DNA from: Sedimentisphaerales bacterium
GTDB taxonomy: Bacteria; Planctomycetota; Phycisphaerae; Sedimentisphaerales; Anaerohalosphaeraceae
Direction of reading: 5' to 3'
Length of the DNA stretch: 49,525 nt
NCBI GenBank assembly: GCA_028282905.1
Contig: JANQGW010000187.1
Location: 1-49,525 of the forward strand
Below are positions 17,442 through 25,239 of this stretch, piece by piece (the stretch's first letter is position 1; each line of letters begins with the position of its first letter). The translations under genes were made by a program, and so were the position numbers. The notes beneath the pieces were generated by a model. The model saw only the letters and a list, made by a program, of their open reading frames with translations. It did not search any database and had not been told where the DNA came from.

Positions 17442-17558
17442 ATGAAAGTAAGAAGCTCAGTAAAACGAATTTGTGAAAATTGTAAAGTCATCCGCCGCAA
17501 GGGCGTGTTGCGTGTGATTTGCTCGGCGAATCCGCGTCATAAGCAGCGTCAGGGTTAA
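17442..17558 (+). CDS. rpmJ: 50S ribosomal protein L36 (bL36)
   Basis: A 38-aa reading frame from ATG 17442 to TAA 17558 encodes [20 protein letters not shown] followed by [18 protein letters not shown]. This is the zinc-ribbon form of L36, with ligands Cys11, Cys14, Cys27 and His33. GAAGGTGTGTT precedes the start. It lies between infA and rpsM, its usual place. Confidence 0.96.
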   Translation: MKVRSSVKRICENCKVIRRKGVLRVICSANPRHKQRQG

Positions 17559-17599
17559 GGGTGAATTAGAGTAGAACTTTTACAGGTACAGGAGTTATT

Positions 17600-17983
17600 A
17601 TGCCGCGTATAGTTGGTGTTGATGTTCCGAATAATAAGCAGGCCTGGATTGCGTTGACGTATATCCACGGTATCGGTCGCTACCGCGCCCAGTTGATTCT
17701 GGACGAAGCCGGAGTTGACGGGACCGTCAAAGCCGGAAAAATGACCGAAGAAGAAGTGACAAAGATTGCCCAGATCATTACACGGGACTACCCCGTGGAA
17801 GGTCAGTTGCGACGTCAGGTTTCTCAGGATATCGTGCGTCTGAAAGATATTGCCTGTTACCGTGGTATTCGCCACCGTCGCGGGATGCCGGTTCGCGGTC
17901 AGATGACCCAGAGTAACGCCCGGACGCGTAAGGGTAAGAAGAAAACAGTCGCCGGTAAGAAGGGCGTCAAGGAAATGCGTTAA
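17600..17983 (+). CDS. rpsM: 30S ribosomal protein S13 (uS13)
   Basis: S13 contacts the P-site tRNA and bridges to L5. It is 127 aa. MPRIVGVDVPNNKQAWIALT, YIHGIGRYRAQLILDEAGVD (helix-hairpin-helix region), RLKDIACYRGIRHRRGMPVR and SNARTRKGKKKTVAGKKGVK are canonical. ACAGGAGTTATT precedes the ATG. It begins the alpha-operon part of the cluster. Confidence 0.97.
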   Translation: MPRIVGVDVPNNKQAWIALTYIHGIGRYRAQLILDEAGVDGTVKAGKMTEEEVTKIAQIITRDYPVEGQLRRQVSQDIVRLKDIACYRGIRHRRGMPVRGQMTQSNARTRKGKKKTVAGKKGVKEMR

Positions 17984-17988
17984 TTGAT

Positions 17989-18021
17989 CGTCACCTTTCC
18001 GTGACGAAGAATCACATTCTT
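17989..18021 (+). promoter_or_regulatory. Tandem hairpins between rpsM and rpsK
   Basis: CGTCAC (17989-17994) pairs with GTGACG (18001-18006) over a CTTTCC loop. Immediately after, AAGAAT (18007-18012) pairs with ATTCTT (18016-18021) over CAC. The two adjacent stems occupy most of the 53-nt gap and end 15 nt before the rpsK start. They may be a translational control or RNA-processing site. No T-tract follows, so they are not an obvious terminator. Confidence 0.4.
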
Positions 18022-18036
18022 AGGAACGAATAAAAA

Positions 18037-18417
18037 ATGGCAAAAAGTACCAAACGTAAAGTCAGAAGAAACGTCGCCCGCGGTGTTGTTCATATCAAGG
18101 CGACCTTCAATAATACGCTGGTAACGATCTCAGATCCGGACGGCGGCGTTCTCTGCCAGGATTCCGGCGGGTCGGTTGGGTTCAAAGGTTCGCGTAAGAG
18201 CACACCGTTTGCGGCACAGAAAGCCGCTGAAAAGTGTGCCAAGGCTGCCATGCGGTACGGCCTGCGTGAAGTTGAAATTCGCGTTAAAGGCCCGGGTTCG
18301 GGTCGTGAATCGGCCATTTCGGCCATTCAGCAGGCAGGGCTTCGGATTTCCTCGATTGAGGATGTTACGCCGATTCCGCATAACGGCTGTCGCCCGAAGA
18401 AACGCCGCCGCGTCTAA
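18037..18417 (+). CDS. rpsK: 30S ribosomal protein S11 (uS11)
   Basis: S11 lies on the 30S platform near the E-site mRNA. The 126-aa product has [20 protein letters not shown], the conserved [20 protein letters not shown] and the C-terminal [20 protein letters not shown] motif. It follows rpsM and precedes rpsD. Confidence 0.97.
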   Translation: MAKSTKRKVRRNVARGVVHIKATFNNTLVTISDPDGGVLCQDSGGSVGFKGSRKSTPFAAQKAAEKCAKAAMRYGLREVEIRVKGPGSGRESAISAIQQAGLRISSIEDVTPIPHNGCRPKKRRRV

Positions 18418-18475
18418 TTTGTAAGACACAATAGCAAACGATTTATACGATTTAAGATAAAGGAACGGTTAAACG

Positions 18476-19108
18476 ATGTCACGATACATTGGTCCATCAT
18501 GCAGACTTTGTCGTCGCGAAGGTATGAAGCTGATGCTAAAGGGTACCCGCTGCGAAACTGCAAAATGTTCGGTTGAAAAACGTGAGCGAAGCATGGCTCC
18601 CGGAATGCACGGCTGGCGCCGAGGCCGCCGAAGTGACTACGGCGTCCGTCTTCGTGAAAAACAGAAAGTCAAACGGTATTACGGGCTGATGGAAAAACAG
18701 TTTATGATCTATTTCCGTCAGGCGGAACGCCGTACTGGTAACACCGGTGAGATTCTGCTCGAACTGCTCGAACGGCGTCTGGATAACGTTATCTATAAGC
18801 TGAATTTTGCTCCATCACGCAAAGCGGCTCGTCAGTTGGTGACCCACGGTCACATTTACCTGAACGGTCGTCGTGTGGATATTCCGGATATCACCCTCAA
18901 GATTGGTGATACGATTACATTGAAGAACTCAGATAAAAGCCGGAAAATCGTCAAGGAACAGCTCGAAAGCAATCCGAACTTTGCAGTTCAGGGTTGGCTC
19001 CAACTGGATACCGCCAAGCCTGTCGCAACGATTGTTGGAATGCCGACGCGTGATGATGTTCAACTGGCTGTGGAAGAACAACTGGTTGTGGAATTCTGTT
19101 CCAAGTAA
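18476..19108 (+). CDS. rpsD: 30S ribosomal protein S4 (uS4)
   Basis: S4 nucleates 30S body assembly. It is 210 aa. The N-terminus MSRYIGPSCRLCRREGMKLM carries CxxC, and two further Cys follow (near residues 26 and 31), so this is the zinc-binding (C+) form. The S4 domain reads LLERRLDNVIYKLNFAPSRK then ARQLVTHGHIYLNGRRVDIP. AAGGAACGGTTAAACG precedes the ATG. Confidence 0.97.
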   Translation: MSRYIGPSCRLCRREGMKLMLKGTRCETAKCSVEKRERSMAPGMHGWRRGRRSDYGVRLREKQKVKRYYGLMEKQFMIYFRQAERRTGNTGEILLELLERRLDNVIYKLNFAPSRKAARQLVTHGHIYLNGRRVDIPDITLKIGDTITLKNSDKSRKIVKEQLESNPNFAVQGWLQLDTAKPVATIVGMPTRDDVQLAVEEQLVVEFCSK

Positions 19109-19145
19109 TAATAGCTGAAAAACGAAACCCTGGTGATTTACAGAG

Positions 19146-19184
19146 AGTGATTTGTGGAACTTATGGCCTTAAGTTCCGGTCACT
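19146..19184 (+). promoter_or_regulatory. Two-tier hairpin in the rpoA leader
   Basis: GGAACTTA (19156-19163) pairs perfectly with TAAGTTCC (19170-19177) over a 6-nt loop. This sits within an outer stem AGTGA/TCACT (19146-19150/19180-19184). It lies in the 111-nt gap between rpsD and rpoA and has no T-tract. It could be a regulatory or processing site for rpoA expression. Confidence 0.45.
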
Positions 19185-19219
19185 GAGAACATTCACCTGA
19201 TTTTAGGGAGGCCGATTTT

Positions 19220-20221
19220 ATGAGAGTAACCTGGCGAGGACTTGAATTACCCACGCGAGTGGAAAGAGACGAACGGATTTCGACCGACAATTACGGTCGG
19301 TTCAGTGTTGAGCCGTTTGAACGCGGTTTTGGTACGACGATTGGTAACAGCTTGCGTCGTATTCTGCTGTCTTCCCTGGAAGGCAGTGCGGTTGAGTCCG
19401 TCAAAATTTCCGGTGTGGATCATGAATTTTCTTCCATCGAAGGTGTGATGGAAGATGTGACCGACATTGTCATGAATGTCAAAAAACTCGTCGTGCGGAT
19501 GCAGGGCGATGCGACTCGGACGATGGTGGTCAAAGCTGATAAGGCCGGTCCTTTGACCGCCGGTATGATCGAATGCGATGCTGCAATTGAGATTATCAAT
19601 GAAGATCTGGTGTTGGCGACGCTGACCGAAGATGTTCCGTTTGAAATCGAGATGGAAGTAGGTAACGGCCGCGGCTACTCGCCGGCGTCCGAGCGTATTG
19701 CCGCCGAAGATCGCTATGAACAGGAACTGGGACGGATTGAAATCGATGCGATTTATTCGCCTGTTGTCCGTGTTCGTTATAAAACTGAAGATACCCGTGT
19801 GGGTCAGCGAACCAACTATGATAAGCTGAATCTTGAAATCTGGACCGATGGCACAGTCACGCCGGAGTTGGCACTGGTCGAAGCGGCTAAGATTCTTCGC
19901 AAGTACGTTAACCCGTTTGTTCAGTATTCGCAACTGGGTGAAGAAACGGTTGAAGATGAAGTACAAGCTGAAGAGACTGCTCAGGAAGGTGTGGACGAAG
20001 AATTGGCGGCCAAGTTAGGTATGCCGATTGAATCACTGGAACTGACGGTTCGTTCGGGCAATTGCCTGGAATCGAACAGCATCCAGACCGTAGGTGAACT
20101 GGCACGGATGACCGAGGCGGACCTGTTGAAGATTCGCAGCTTTGGCAAGACCAGTCTGCGGGAAGTTCGCCGGAAACTGGCCGATTTGGGCCTGTCGCTG
20201 GGAATGACTGATATCGGTTAA
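19220..20221 (+). CDS. rpoA: RNA polymerase alpha subunit
   Basis: The alpha subunit dimerises to start RNA polymerase assembly and its C-terminal domain contacts promoters and activators. The 333-aa product has the N-terminal motif FSVEPFERGFGTTIGNSLRR and ILLSSLEGSAVESVKISGVD. An acidic linker lies near residues 236-262. The C-terminal domain reads ELTVRSGNCLESNSIQTVGE then LARMTEADLLKIRSFGKTSL. The Arg and Asn that contact UP elements (E. coli Arg265 and Asn268) are kept in VRSGNC. The start follows TTAGGGAGGCCGATTTT. Confidence 0.97.
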   Translation: MRVTWRGLELPTRVERDERISTDNYGRFSVEPFERGFGTTIGNSLRRILLSSLEGSAVESVKISGVDHEFSSIEGVMEDVTDIVMNVKKLVVRMQGDATRTMVVKADKAGPLTAGMIECDAAIEIINEDLVLATLTEDVPFEIEMEVGNGRGYSPASERIAAEDRYEQELGRIEIDAIYSPVVRVRYKTEDTRVGQRTNYDKLNLEIWTDGTVTPELALVEAAKILRKYVNPFVQYSQLGEETVEDEVQAEETAQEGVDEELAAKLGMPIESLELTVRSGNCLESNSIQTVGELARMTEADLLKIRSFGKTSLREVRRKLADLGLSLGMTDIG

Positions 20222-20265
20222 TGAAGTAAACAATTACCAAACGATAGATAAAAGGGTAAAGAAAT

Positions 20266-20703
20266 ATGCGTCATCGAGTAGCAGGACGTCATTTGAGCAG
20301 GACAGGCGAACACCGCCTTGCGTTACGGCGGAATATGGTTTCGTCGCTGTTTGAACATGAGACGATTTCAACGACACAGGAAAAGGCCAAAGAGGTTCGC
20401 GGCTTTGCCGAAAAGCTGATTACGTTGGCAAAGAAGGGTGATCTGGCCGCTCGCCGTCGTGCGATTGCGTTGCTGAATAACCGTGCGATTTTCGTGGAAG
20501 AAGACGGCAAGATGGTCAAAAAAGGTACTGTGATCGGCAAGCTCTTTAGTGAGATTGCTCCCCGGTATCTGGATCGCCCCGGTGGATACACCCGCATCAT
20601 TAAGCTTCCCAAACGGCGGCTGGGTGACGGCGGCCAGTTGGTGTTGCTTCAGTTGGTCGATGCCGGTCAAGGCACTGAGTCGGCAGCGGAAGAAAGCAAG
20701 TAG
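20266..20703 (+). CDS. rplQ: 50S ribosomal protein L17 (bL17)
   Basis: L17 lies near the tunnel exit. The 145-aa protein starts MRHRVAGRHLSRTGEHRLAL and has RRNMVSSLFEHETISTTQEK, AKEVRGFAEKLITLAKKGDL and GGYTRIIKLPKRRLGDGGQL. It has a short acidic C-terminal tail compared with E. coli L17 (127 aa). It ends the ribosomal cluster. Confidence 0.96.
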   Translation: MRHRVAGRHLSRTGEHRLALRRNMVSSLFEHETISTTQEKAKEVRGFAEKLITLAKKGDLAARRRAIALLNNRAIFVEEDGKMVKKGTVIGKLFSEIAPRYLDRPGGYTRIIKLPKRRLGDGGQLVLLQLVDAGQGTESAAEESK

Positions 20704-20732
20704 GTTGCGTTGAAGTCGAAGGGATGTGTCTG

Positions 20733-21155
20733 ATGAATCAGCCTGATTGCATTTTTTGCAAAGTTGTTTCCGGGCAGATTCCTTCGGTTAAGATCTTTGA
20801 AAATGAACATGTGCTGGCTTTTCTGGATATCGGCCCGGTCAGTGACGGCCATACGCTGGTGATTCCGAAGGCCCATTGCAGCCGGCTGGATGATGTGGAA
20901 CCGCAGGCTATGCTGGAAATTGCCAAAGTGCTCCCGAAGCTGGCCGCGACAGTGCAAAAGGCGATGAATGCTTCGGCGTATAATGTACTGTGTAACAACG
21001 GCGCCGCGGCGGGACAGGTGGTCGAGCATCTGCATTTTCATATTATTCCGAGAAATGCTGATGACGACGTATTTAATCATTGGCCGGCGTATCAGTATCC
21101 GGAAAATAAGGCGACTGAGATCGCCGAAAAAATCAAACAAAATCTAAACCTTTGA
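20733..21155 (+). CDS. HIT family protein (histidine triad nucleotide hydrolase)
   Basis: HIT proteins hydrolyse nucleotide phosphoramidates or transfer nucleotides. The histidine triad reads HLHFHIIPR near residues 103-111. The N-terminal CIFCKVVSGQIPS and the central DIGPVSDGHTLVIPKAHC are typical of HinT-like members. I prefer ATG 20733 (140 aa), 9 nt after GAAGGG. An in-frame ATG at 20724 would add three residues but overlaps that ribosome binding site. The natural substrate cannot be told. Confidence 0.9.
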   Translation: MNQPDCIFCKVVSGQIPSVKIFENEHVLAFLDIGPVSDGHTLVIPKAHCSRLDDVEPQAMLEIAKVLPKLAATVQKAMNASAYNVLCNNGAAAGQVVEHLHFHIIPRNADDDVFNHWPAYQYPENKATEIAEKIKQNLNL

Positions 21156-21174
21156 TAATACAGGACTTGATTCA

Positions 21175-21203
21175 TTGACAAGTCTGTGTTATAAAGACAA
21201 AAT
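21175..21203 (+). promoter_or_regulatory. Putative sigma-70 promoter of the initiator tRNA
   Basis: A perfect TTGACA (21175-21180) is followed after 17 nt by CAAAAT (21198-21203), 8 nt before the tRNA. The -10 matches TATAAT at four of six positions. Spacing and position fit a tRNA promoter. Confidence 0.5.
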
Positions 21204-21210
21204 AATTAGC

Positions 21211-21284
<74 letters not shown>

Positions 21285-21293
21285 ATTGCTTAT

Positions 21294-21332
21294 AAAAAAA
21301 GGACTTGCGAGAATTTCGCGAGTCCTTTTTTT
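21294..21332 (+). terminator. Rho-independent terminator after tRNA-fMet
   Basis: GGACTTGCGA (21301-21310) pairs with TCGCGAGTCC (21316-21325, one G.T pair). It is flanked by seven A before and seven T after, so it works in both directions. A degraded copy stands at the same place after the second tRNA fragment (46136-46166). Confidence 0.85.
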
Positions 21333-21350
21333 ATGGACTTTTGGGCCGTT

Positions 21351-21371
21351 TGTACATTATTTTGTACATTA
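21351..21371 (+). repeat. TGTACATTA direct repeat ahead of the integrase
   Basis: TGTACATTA occurs at 21351-21359 and 21363-21371, exactly 12 nt apart. The same pair, slightly changed, occurs at 27691 and 27703 beside the integrase remnant. A diverged pair (GGGTACC/GGGTATC, also 12 nt apart) lies at 46187 and 46199. The conserved spacing and position suggest binding sites for integrase arms or a regulator. Confidence 0.5.
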
Positions 21372-21439
21372 CAATCCAAGGTCACATGGAAAACAGGACT
21401 TACTAAAAAGAATTGATTAATATTTTTAGGAGTCCAATC

Positions 21440-22612
21440 ATGGCCAGTTTAGTCAAACGCAACAAAGTCTATTACCTGCAATGGTACACGGTGGGCAAAA
21501 AGCTCAACCGCCGATCCCTCAATACCACCTCATACCAAATCGCCAAGGAGAAGCTGCGGCAATTTGAATCCGCTCAATTCAGAGGTGAAGCAAGTCCATT
21601 GCCGACCAAGACCCCGCTTGAGAAAATCCTGACCGAATACGTTAAGCATATGGAGGCGATCAAGACGGCCAAGAGCGTCCAGACAGATGTTTATTACCTG
21701 CGGACAATGTTTGGCGATCATTGCGATGCACTCAAAATCACAGCTTTGAAACGCGGCCCAAGAAAGAAACTCAAAGTAAAGCAGGATAAACGCAAAAAAC
21801 TCAGAGGGATTGAGGCCAGGTACTTAGAGGAAATCACCACCGCACAAATATCGACGTTTTTGAGCAATCATGTACGCATCAGAGGCCTTGCAGCCAAGAC
21901 GGCTAATCGATATCGAGAAATCTTACACCGGATGATTAACTGGGCCATGCGGGAACGAGACGTTAAAATGCCGGGACAGATCAACCCAACTTCCTGTGTG
22001 GAACGCTACAAAGAAAAGGCCCCGGAAATCCGATTCTTAACCTTACCGCAGATTACCGAGCAGCTAACGGTACTTGAGGGTAAGCCCCAGATGCAGGTCA
22101 TGGTTGCGATGCTGATTTATGCGGGATTACGCCGAGAGGAAATACTCTGGCTCCAGCGTGAGGATATCGACTTCGAAGCCGGAGCCTTTGGGATGATTCG
22201 AGTCCGGGCCAAAACCGTCCGAGGGCAATACTGGCAGCCCAAAACCAAGAAAAACAGGGCCATTCCGGTTAGCTCAACACTCAGAGCCTATTTAGACACC
22301 TATTCACCCCGTCCAAGTCTGGGGAAATGGTATTTCCCGAGCCCCAGAGGGTATTGGTATAATCCAGACAATTTCAGTTCGGATTTAAAGCGATTGCAGG
22401 ATAAAAAGGGTTTGAAATGGTCGTGTTTGGATTTTCGGCATACTTTTGGCAGTCAACTAGCCCAGAAAGGCGAAAGCCTTTATAAAATCAGTTGTCTAAT
22501 GGGAAATTCACCGGAAATCTGCCGTCGTCACTATGCTGCATTATTACCAGAGGCTTTGACGGATTGCGTGGAGTTTCAGGCAAATAAAAACCATATTACT
22601 ATAAGAGCATAA
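21440..22612 (+). CDS. Tyrosine recombinase/integrase
   Basis: The protein should insert and excise the element at the initiator tRNA. I choose ATG 21440 (390 aa), after TTAGGAGTCCAATC. Residues 1-50 form an N-terminal arm-binding-like domain, a SAM-like core-binding domain follows, and the C-terminal catalytic domain begins near residue 200. Visible catalytic residues are Arg231 (AGLRREE), Arg333 (LDFRHTF) and Tyr365 (RRHYAAL). The usual HxxR His is Leu330, and the second box reads MGNS where GH or GW is common, so two of the usual residues are replaced. The next His (His334) may matter. The gene is intact and lies just after the tRNA terminator, as in tRNA-targeting elements. Confidence 0.93.
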   Translation: MASLVKRNKVYYLQWYTVGKKLNRRSLNTTSYQIAKEKLRQFESAQFRGEASPLPTKTPLEKILTEYVKHMEAIKTAKSVQTDVYYLRTMFGDHCDALKITALKRGPRKKLKVKQDKRKKLRGIEARYLEEITTAQISTFLSNHVRIRGLAAKTANRYREILHRMINWAMRERDVKMPGQINPTSCVERYKEKAPEIRFLTLPQITEQLTVLEGKPQMQVMVAMLIYAGLRREEILWLQREDIDFEAGAFGMIRVRAKTVRGQYWQPKTKKNRAIPVSSTLRAYLDTYSPRPSLGKWYFPSPRGYWYNPDNFSSDLKRLQDKKGLKWSCLDFRHTFGSQLAQKGESLYKISCLMGNSPEICRRHYAALLPEALTDCVEFQANKNHITIRA

Positions 22613-22625
22613 AAACATAATCTCC

Positions 22626-22654
22626 TTGACAGACAAGATCCTGAAGCCTATATT
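22626..22654 (+). promoter_or_regulatory. Strong sigma-70 promoter of the nuclease-cyclase pair
   Basis: TTGACA (22626-22631) and TATATT (22649-22654) stand 17 nt apart, a near-consensus promoter. It lies 65 nt before the nuclease start, which has a good ribosome binding site (GGGAGG). This suggests the pair is transcribed independently of the integrase. Confidence 0.75.
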
Positions 22655-22719
22655 GGTTTCTAGTAGAGGGCTATCAGGAATTATGTAAAAGTGTCCTAGC
22701 AGCTAGGGAGGTTTGCATT

Positions 22720-24156
22720 ATGCGAGTATCTGAGTTTTTTGACTTAGGAATGACACAACCATCGCTTGATTTTTTAGACGTTGACATCGAGAACGACATT
22801 CCAATCTTCATTGACCCTCGCGCTTTTTTAGCGATACCTTCCGAATGGGGACATGAATGTGTTGCTCTAATCAAAAGTTTTTTCTCTGAAGTTTTAGAAG
22901 CTGCAAGAAGCAAGGATGACAGAAAGGGGAAATACTTACTCAGCAATCTTTCTGAACCATGGGAAACCCATCTCGGGCTATCCTACGCGGGCTCTAGAGG
23001 TAGAGGGGTAGGCAACGAAAGGGCGGTTGACTTATGGGAGTCACTAAAGCAAAGTCAAGCTATCCAAACTGGGTTGGTTCAAGACTTAGAAGAAACGGCC
23101 CTCATGATTTATGGTATCGATAAAGACATAATCTCGGATATAACAACAAACATTATCCGAGAAGCATTGATCGAATACACACAGGCAGTTTGTCAGGTGT
23201 ATGGGATACCTCTTACTAAAGATATACCATCTGGCAACCTATGGGACCCAAGGTCAAAAACTTGGAGGCAGAATTATGTACAACTTCCGACTATCAGTGG
23301 AGATAAAATTGTACTTATCCCCAAAGTCATTGTTAGATATAAGATGACTTTTGAGCAGGGAGAGTATTATCGCAAATACTTACTCGGAGAACTGAGAGAG
23401 GAAGAATTTAAGCGGAACTCACCCCTTATAGAATTGTTAGTTAACGGAAAAAAAAGAATCACTCAAAAAGCATTAATGGAAAAATACGGGACAGGAAAAC
23501 CTGTCTTAGTCAAACAGACATTAAAACATCCAGAGGCTTTAGCCAGATACAGAACAGAAAGAGCAATGCCTCGCCCAGCCTTATCGCACCATGGCATAGC
23601 GCGCGATCCAGAAAGAGATTGGCCAGATTGGGACAAATTATTGGAGGATGTCACTAAACTTGAACCGGGAAGAAGGGACGCAGATGCATATGAGAAAGCA
23701 ATAGAAGCACTACTCTATGCAATATTCTATCCGGCTCTGACAGACCCAAGGAAGCAAACACCAATTCACGATGGAAGAAAAAGGGTCGACATCCGTTTCG
23801 TAAACAGCAGCCAAAGCGGTTTCTTCCATTGGCTTGCCACTAACTACCGTGCCCCTTATATTTTCGTAGAATGCAAAAACTATGGTAACGACCCCGGAAA
23901 TCCTGAGATCGATCAACTCTCTGGAAGATTTTCCCCTCACAGAGGGCAATGTGGAATACTAATGTGTCGTTCTTTTGATGACAAAGATCTTTTCCTAAAA
24001 CGCTGTCACGACACTGCATCTGATGATAGAGGTTTTATAATAGCCCTTGATGATTCTGACCTAGAGGTTTTGATTCAAGAAAAGAAAAAGGCAAATCCAT
24101 CCAATGATTTAGACTTTCCTTTACTAAGAAGAAAATTTGAAATGCTTACCACATAG
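22720..24156 (+). CDS. PD-(D/E)XK nuclease-like protein, partner of the cyclase
   Basis: This 478-aa soluble protein ends in a restriction-endonuclease-like domain. Asp357 lies in KRVDIRF, and Glu384 and Lys386 lie in FVECKNYGND, giving the D...ExK catalytic pattern. The stretch EIDQLSGRF then GQCGILMCRSFDD resembles the later core strands of Mrr-like folds. The first 300 residues are a domain I do not recognise, with LDVDIENDIPIFIDPRAFLA, GLSYAGSRGRGVG and DIISDITTNIIREALIEYTQ as likely conserved parts. It shares a promoter with the downstream cyclase gene (32-nt gap). The inferred role is a defence effector that cuts nucleic acid, perhaps gated by the cyclase product. A stand-alone restriction-like enzyme is the alternative. 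Confidence 0.75.
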   Translation: MRVSEFFDLGMTQPSLDFLDVDIENDIPIFIDPRAFLAIPSEWGHECVALIKSFFSEVLEAARSKDDRKGKYLLSNLSEPWETHLGLSYAGSRGRGVGNERAVDLWESLKQSQAIQTGLVQDLEETALMIYGIDKDIISDITTNIIREALIEYTQAVCQVYGIPLTKDIPSGNLWDPRSKTWRQNYVQLPTISGDKIVLIPKVIVRYKMTFEQGEYYRKYLLGELREEEFKRNSPLIELLVNGKKRITQKALMEKYGTGKPVLVKQTLKHPEALARYRTERAMPRPALSHHGIARDPERDWPDWDKLLEDVTKLEPGRRDADAYEKAIEALLYAIFYPALTDPRKQTPIHDGRKRVDIRFVNSSQSGFFHWLATNYRAPYIFVECKNYGNDPGNPEIDQLSGRFSPHRGQCGILMCRSFDDKDLFLKRCHDTASDDRGFIIALDDSDLEVLIQEKKKANPSNDLDFPLLRRKFEMLTT

Positions 24157-24188
24157 TTAAGACAATTACATTTGGGACTATAATTACA

Positions 24189-25157
24189 ATGCATAAACAA
24201 TTAAGAGAACTACTGAATGACGCAGAGGGTGTCTCGGAGTTCATAATCGCGGTTAATGTTGACATAAGAGGTTTTTCCGAATTCAGCAGACGTGTAGAAT
24301 CACCCGACGCTGCCATGTATGTTAAGAGAGTGTACATAAGGCTCATAGACGAGTGCTTCACAGATGCATCTTTCTTCAAGCCTACAGGTGATGGATTACT
24401 GCTGACTTTTCCTTACAAAGAAAACAATTTAGAAGAAGTATTTGGCGCGACAATGCAAAAATGCTGGAAAGCGATCAAAATCTTTCCACGCATTTGCGAA
24501 CGTGACCCAATGATCAACTTTTCTGTGCCCAAAAACATTGGAATTGGAATTGCAAGGGGAACAGCTTGTAGAATTACTTCAAACAATGCAACAGTTGATT
24601 ATTCAGGGCATGTCCTAAACTTGGCGTCTCGTCTAATGGACATCGCACGGCCGTGCGGAATTGTATTTGCTGATCAATTTGGAGAAACACTATTAGGAGA
24701 AAAAAAGATAAAGAAATTTAATGAATCTGAAGTCTACTTAAAGGGGATTGCCGAGGATAGGCCCATACAAATATTTTATAGTCGAGGCTTAACAAAAATA
24801 TCACCAATACACAAATCTCCCCTAAATAAAGTATCTTGGAAAACAATCCATGAAGTTAAAACACGATTTGAAATGGAACAACTAACTGAAGAATTCTATT
24901 ACGATTTAGAAGCTCAACCGACAGATACAGATAAAATTCTAGTTGAAGCCGCCTATCCAATAGTTAAAGGTGGAACAACAATAAAAGACGCAGTGGCTAT
25001 TTTTAGTCCCGACTTCACCTACGAAGCCAAGGGTGATGAGCATAAAGTTTTAGTTGGAATCGGAAATATAATTAAACAAGCAATAAAGAATGGCGTGAAA
25101 GAAGATGGCAAAATTGAAATTAAAATCAAATATCCGGTCAGAGACGAAGCGGACTAA
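24189..25157 (+). CDS. Class III nucleotide cyclase
   Basis: The first ~205 residues of this 322-aa protein form a class III cyclase domain. Metal ligands are Asp25 (NVDIRGFSEFS) and Asp68 (KPTGDG). The base-contacting pair is Lys64 and Asp137, and the transition-state residues are Asn144 and Arg148 (DYSGHVLNLASRL). All six canonical positions are present, so one polypeptide could form an active homodimer. Lys/Asp at the base-contacting positions is the ATP-type pair, predicting cAMP. No membrane segment, HAMP or PAS domain is seen. The last ~115 residues are unassigned and may be a sensor. Its place after a nuclease gene in a mobile element recalls Pycsar, whose cyclases make cCMP or cUMP, but no known Pycsar effector type is adjacent. 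Confidence 0.85.
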   Translation: MHKQLRELLNDAEGVSEFIIAVNVDIRGFSEFSRRVESPDAAMYVKRVYIRLIDECFTDASFFKPTGDGLLLTFPYKENNLEEVFGATMQKCWKAIKIFPRICERDPMINFSVPKNIGIGIARGTACRITSNNATVDYSGHVLNLASRLMDIARPCGIVFADQFGETLLGEKKIKKFNESEVYLKGIAEDRPIQIFYSRGLTKISPIHKSPLNKVSWKTIHEVKTRFEMEQLTEEFYYDLEAQPTDTDKILVEAAYPIVKGGTTIKDAVAIFSPDFTYEAKGDEHKVLVGIGNIIKQAIKNGVKEDGKIEIKIKYPVRDEAD

Positions 25158-25168
25158 ACTGCAATTAG

Positions 25169-25210
25169 ACTGCCCCGGAAAAGGACTTGCGATCACAAAA
25201 CCGGGGCAGT
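25169..25210. terminator. Hairpin between convergent genes
   Basis: ACTGCCCCGG (25169-25178) pairs perfectly with CCGGGGCAGT (25201-25210). It lies between the + strand cyclase and the - strand excisionase-like gene, so it could stop transcripts from both sides, although T-tracts are weak. The 22-nt loop contains 14 bases (25179-25192) identical to the 5' arm of the tRNA terminator (21297-21310). Confidence 0.6.
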
Positions 25211-25239
25211 AAATGGTAGCTCGTTTTCAAGGCTGGTTT

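Noticed and set aside
24189..25157. Calling the cyclase a Pycsar PycC outright
   Set aside because: The ATP-type Lys/Asp pair is present and no TIR or membrane effector with a cyclic-nucleotide domain is adjacent, so only a class III cyclase is claimed.
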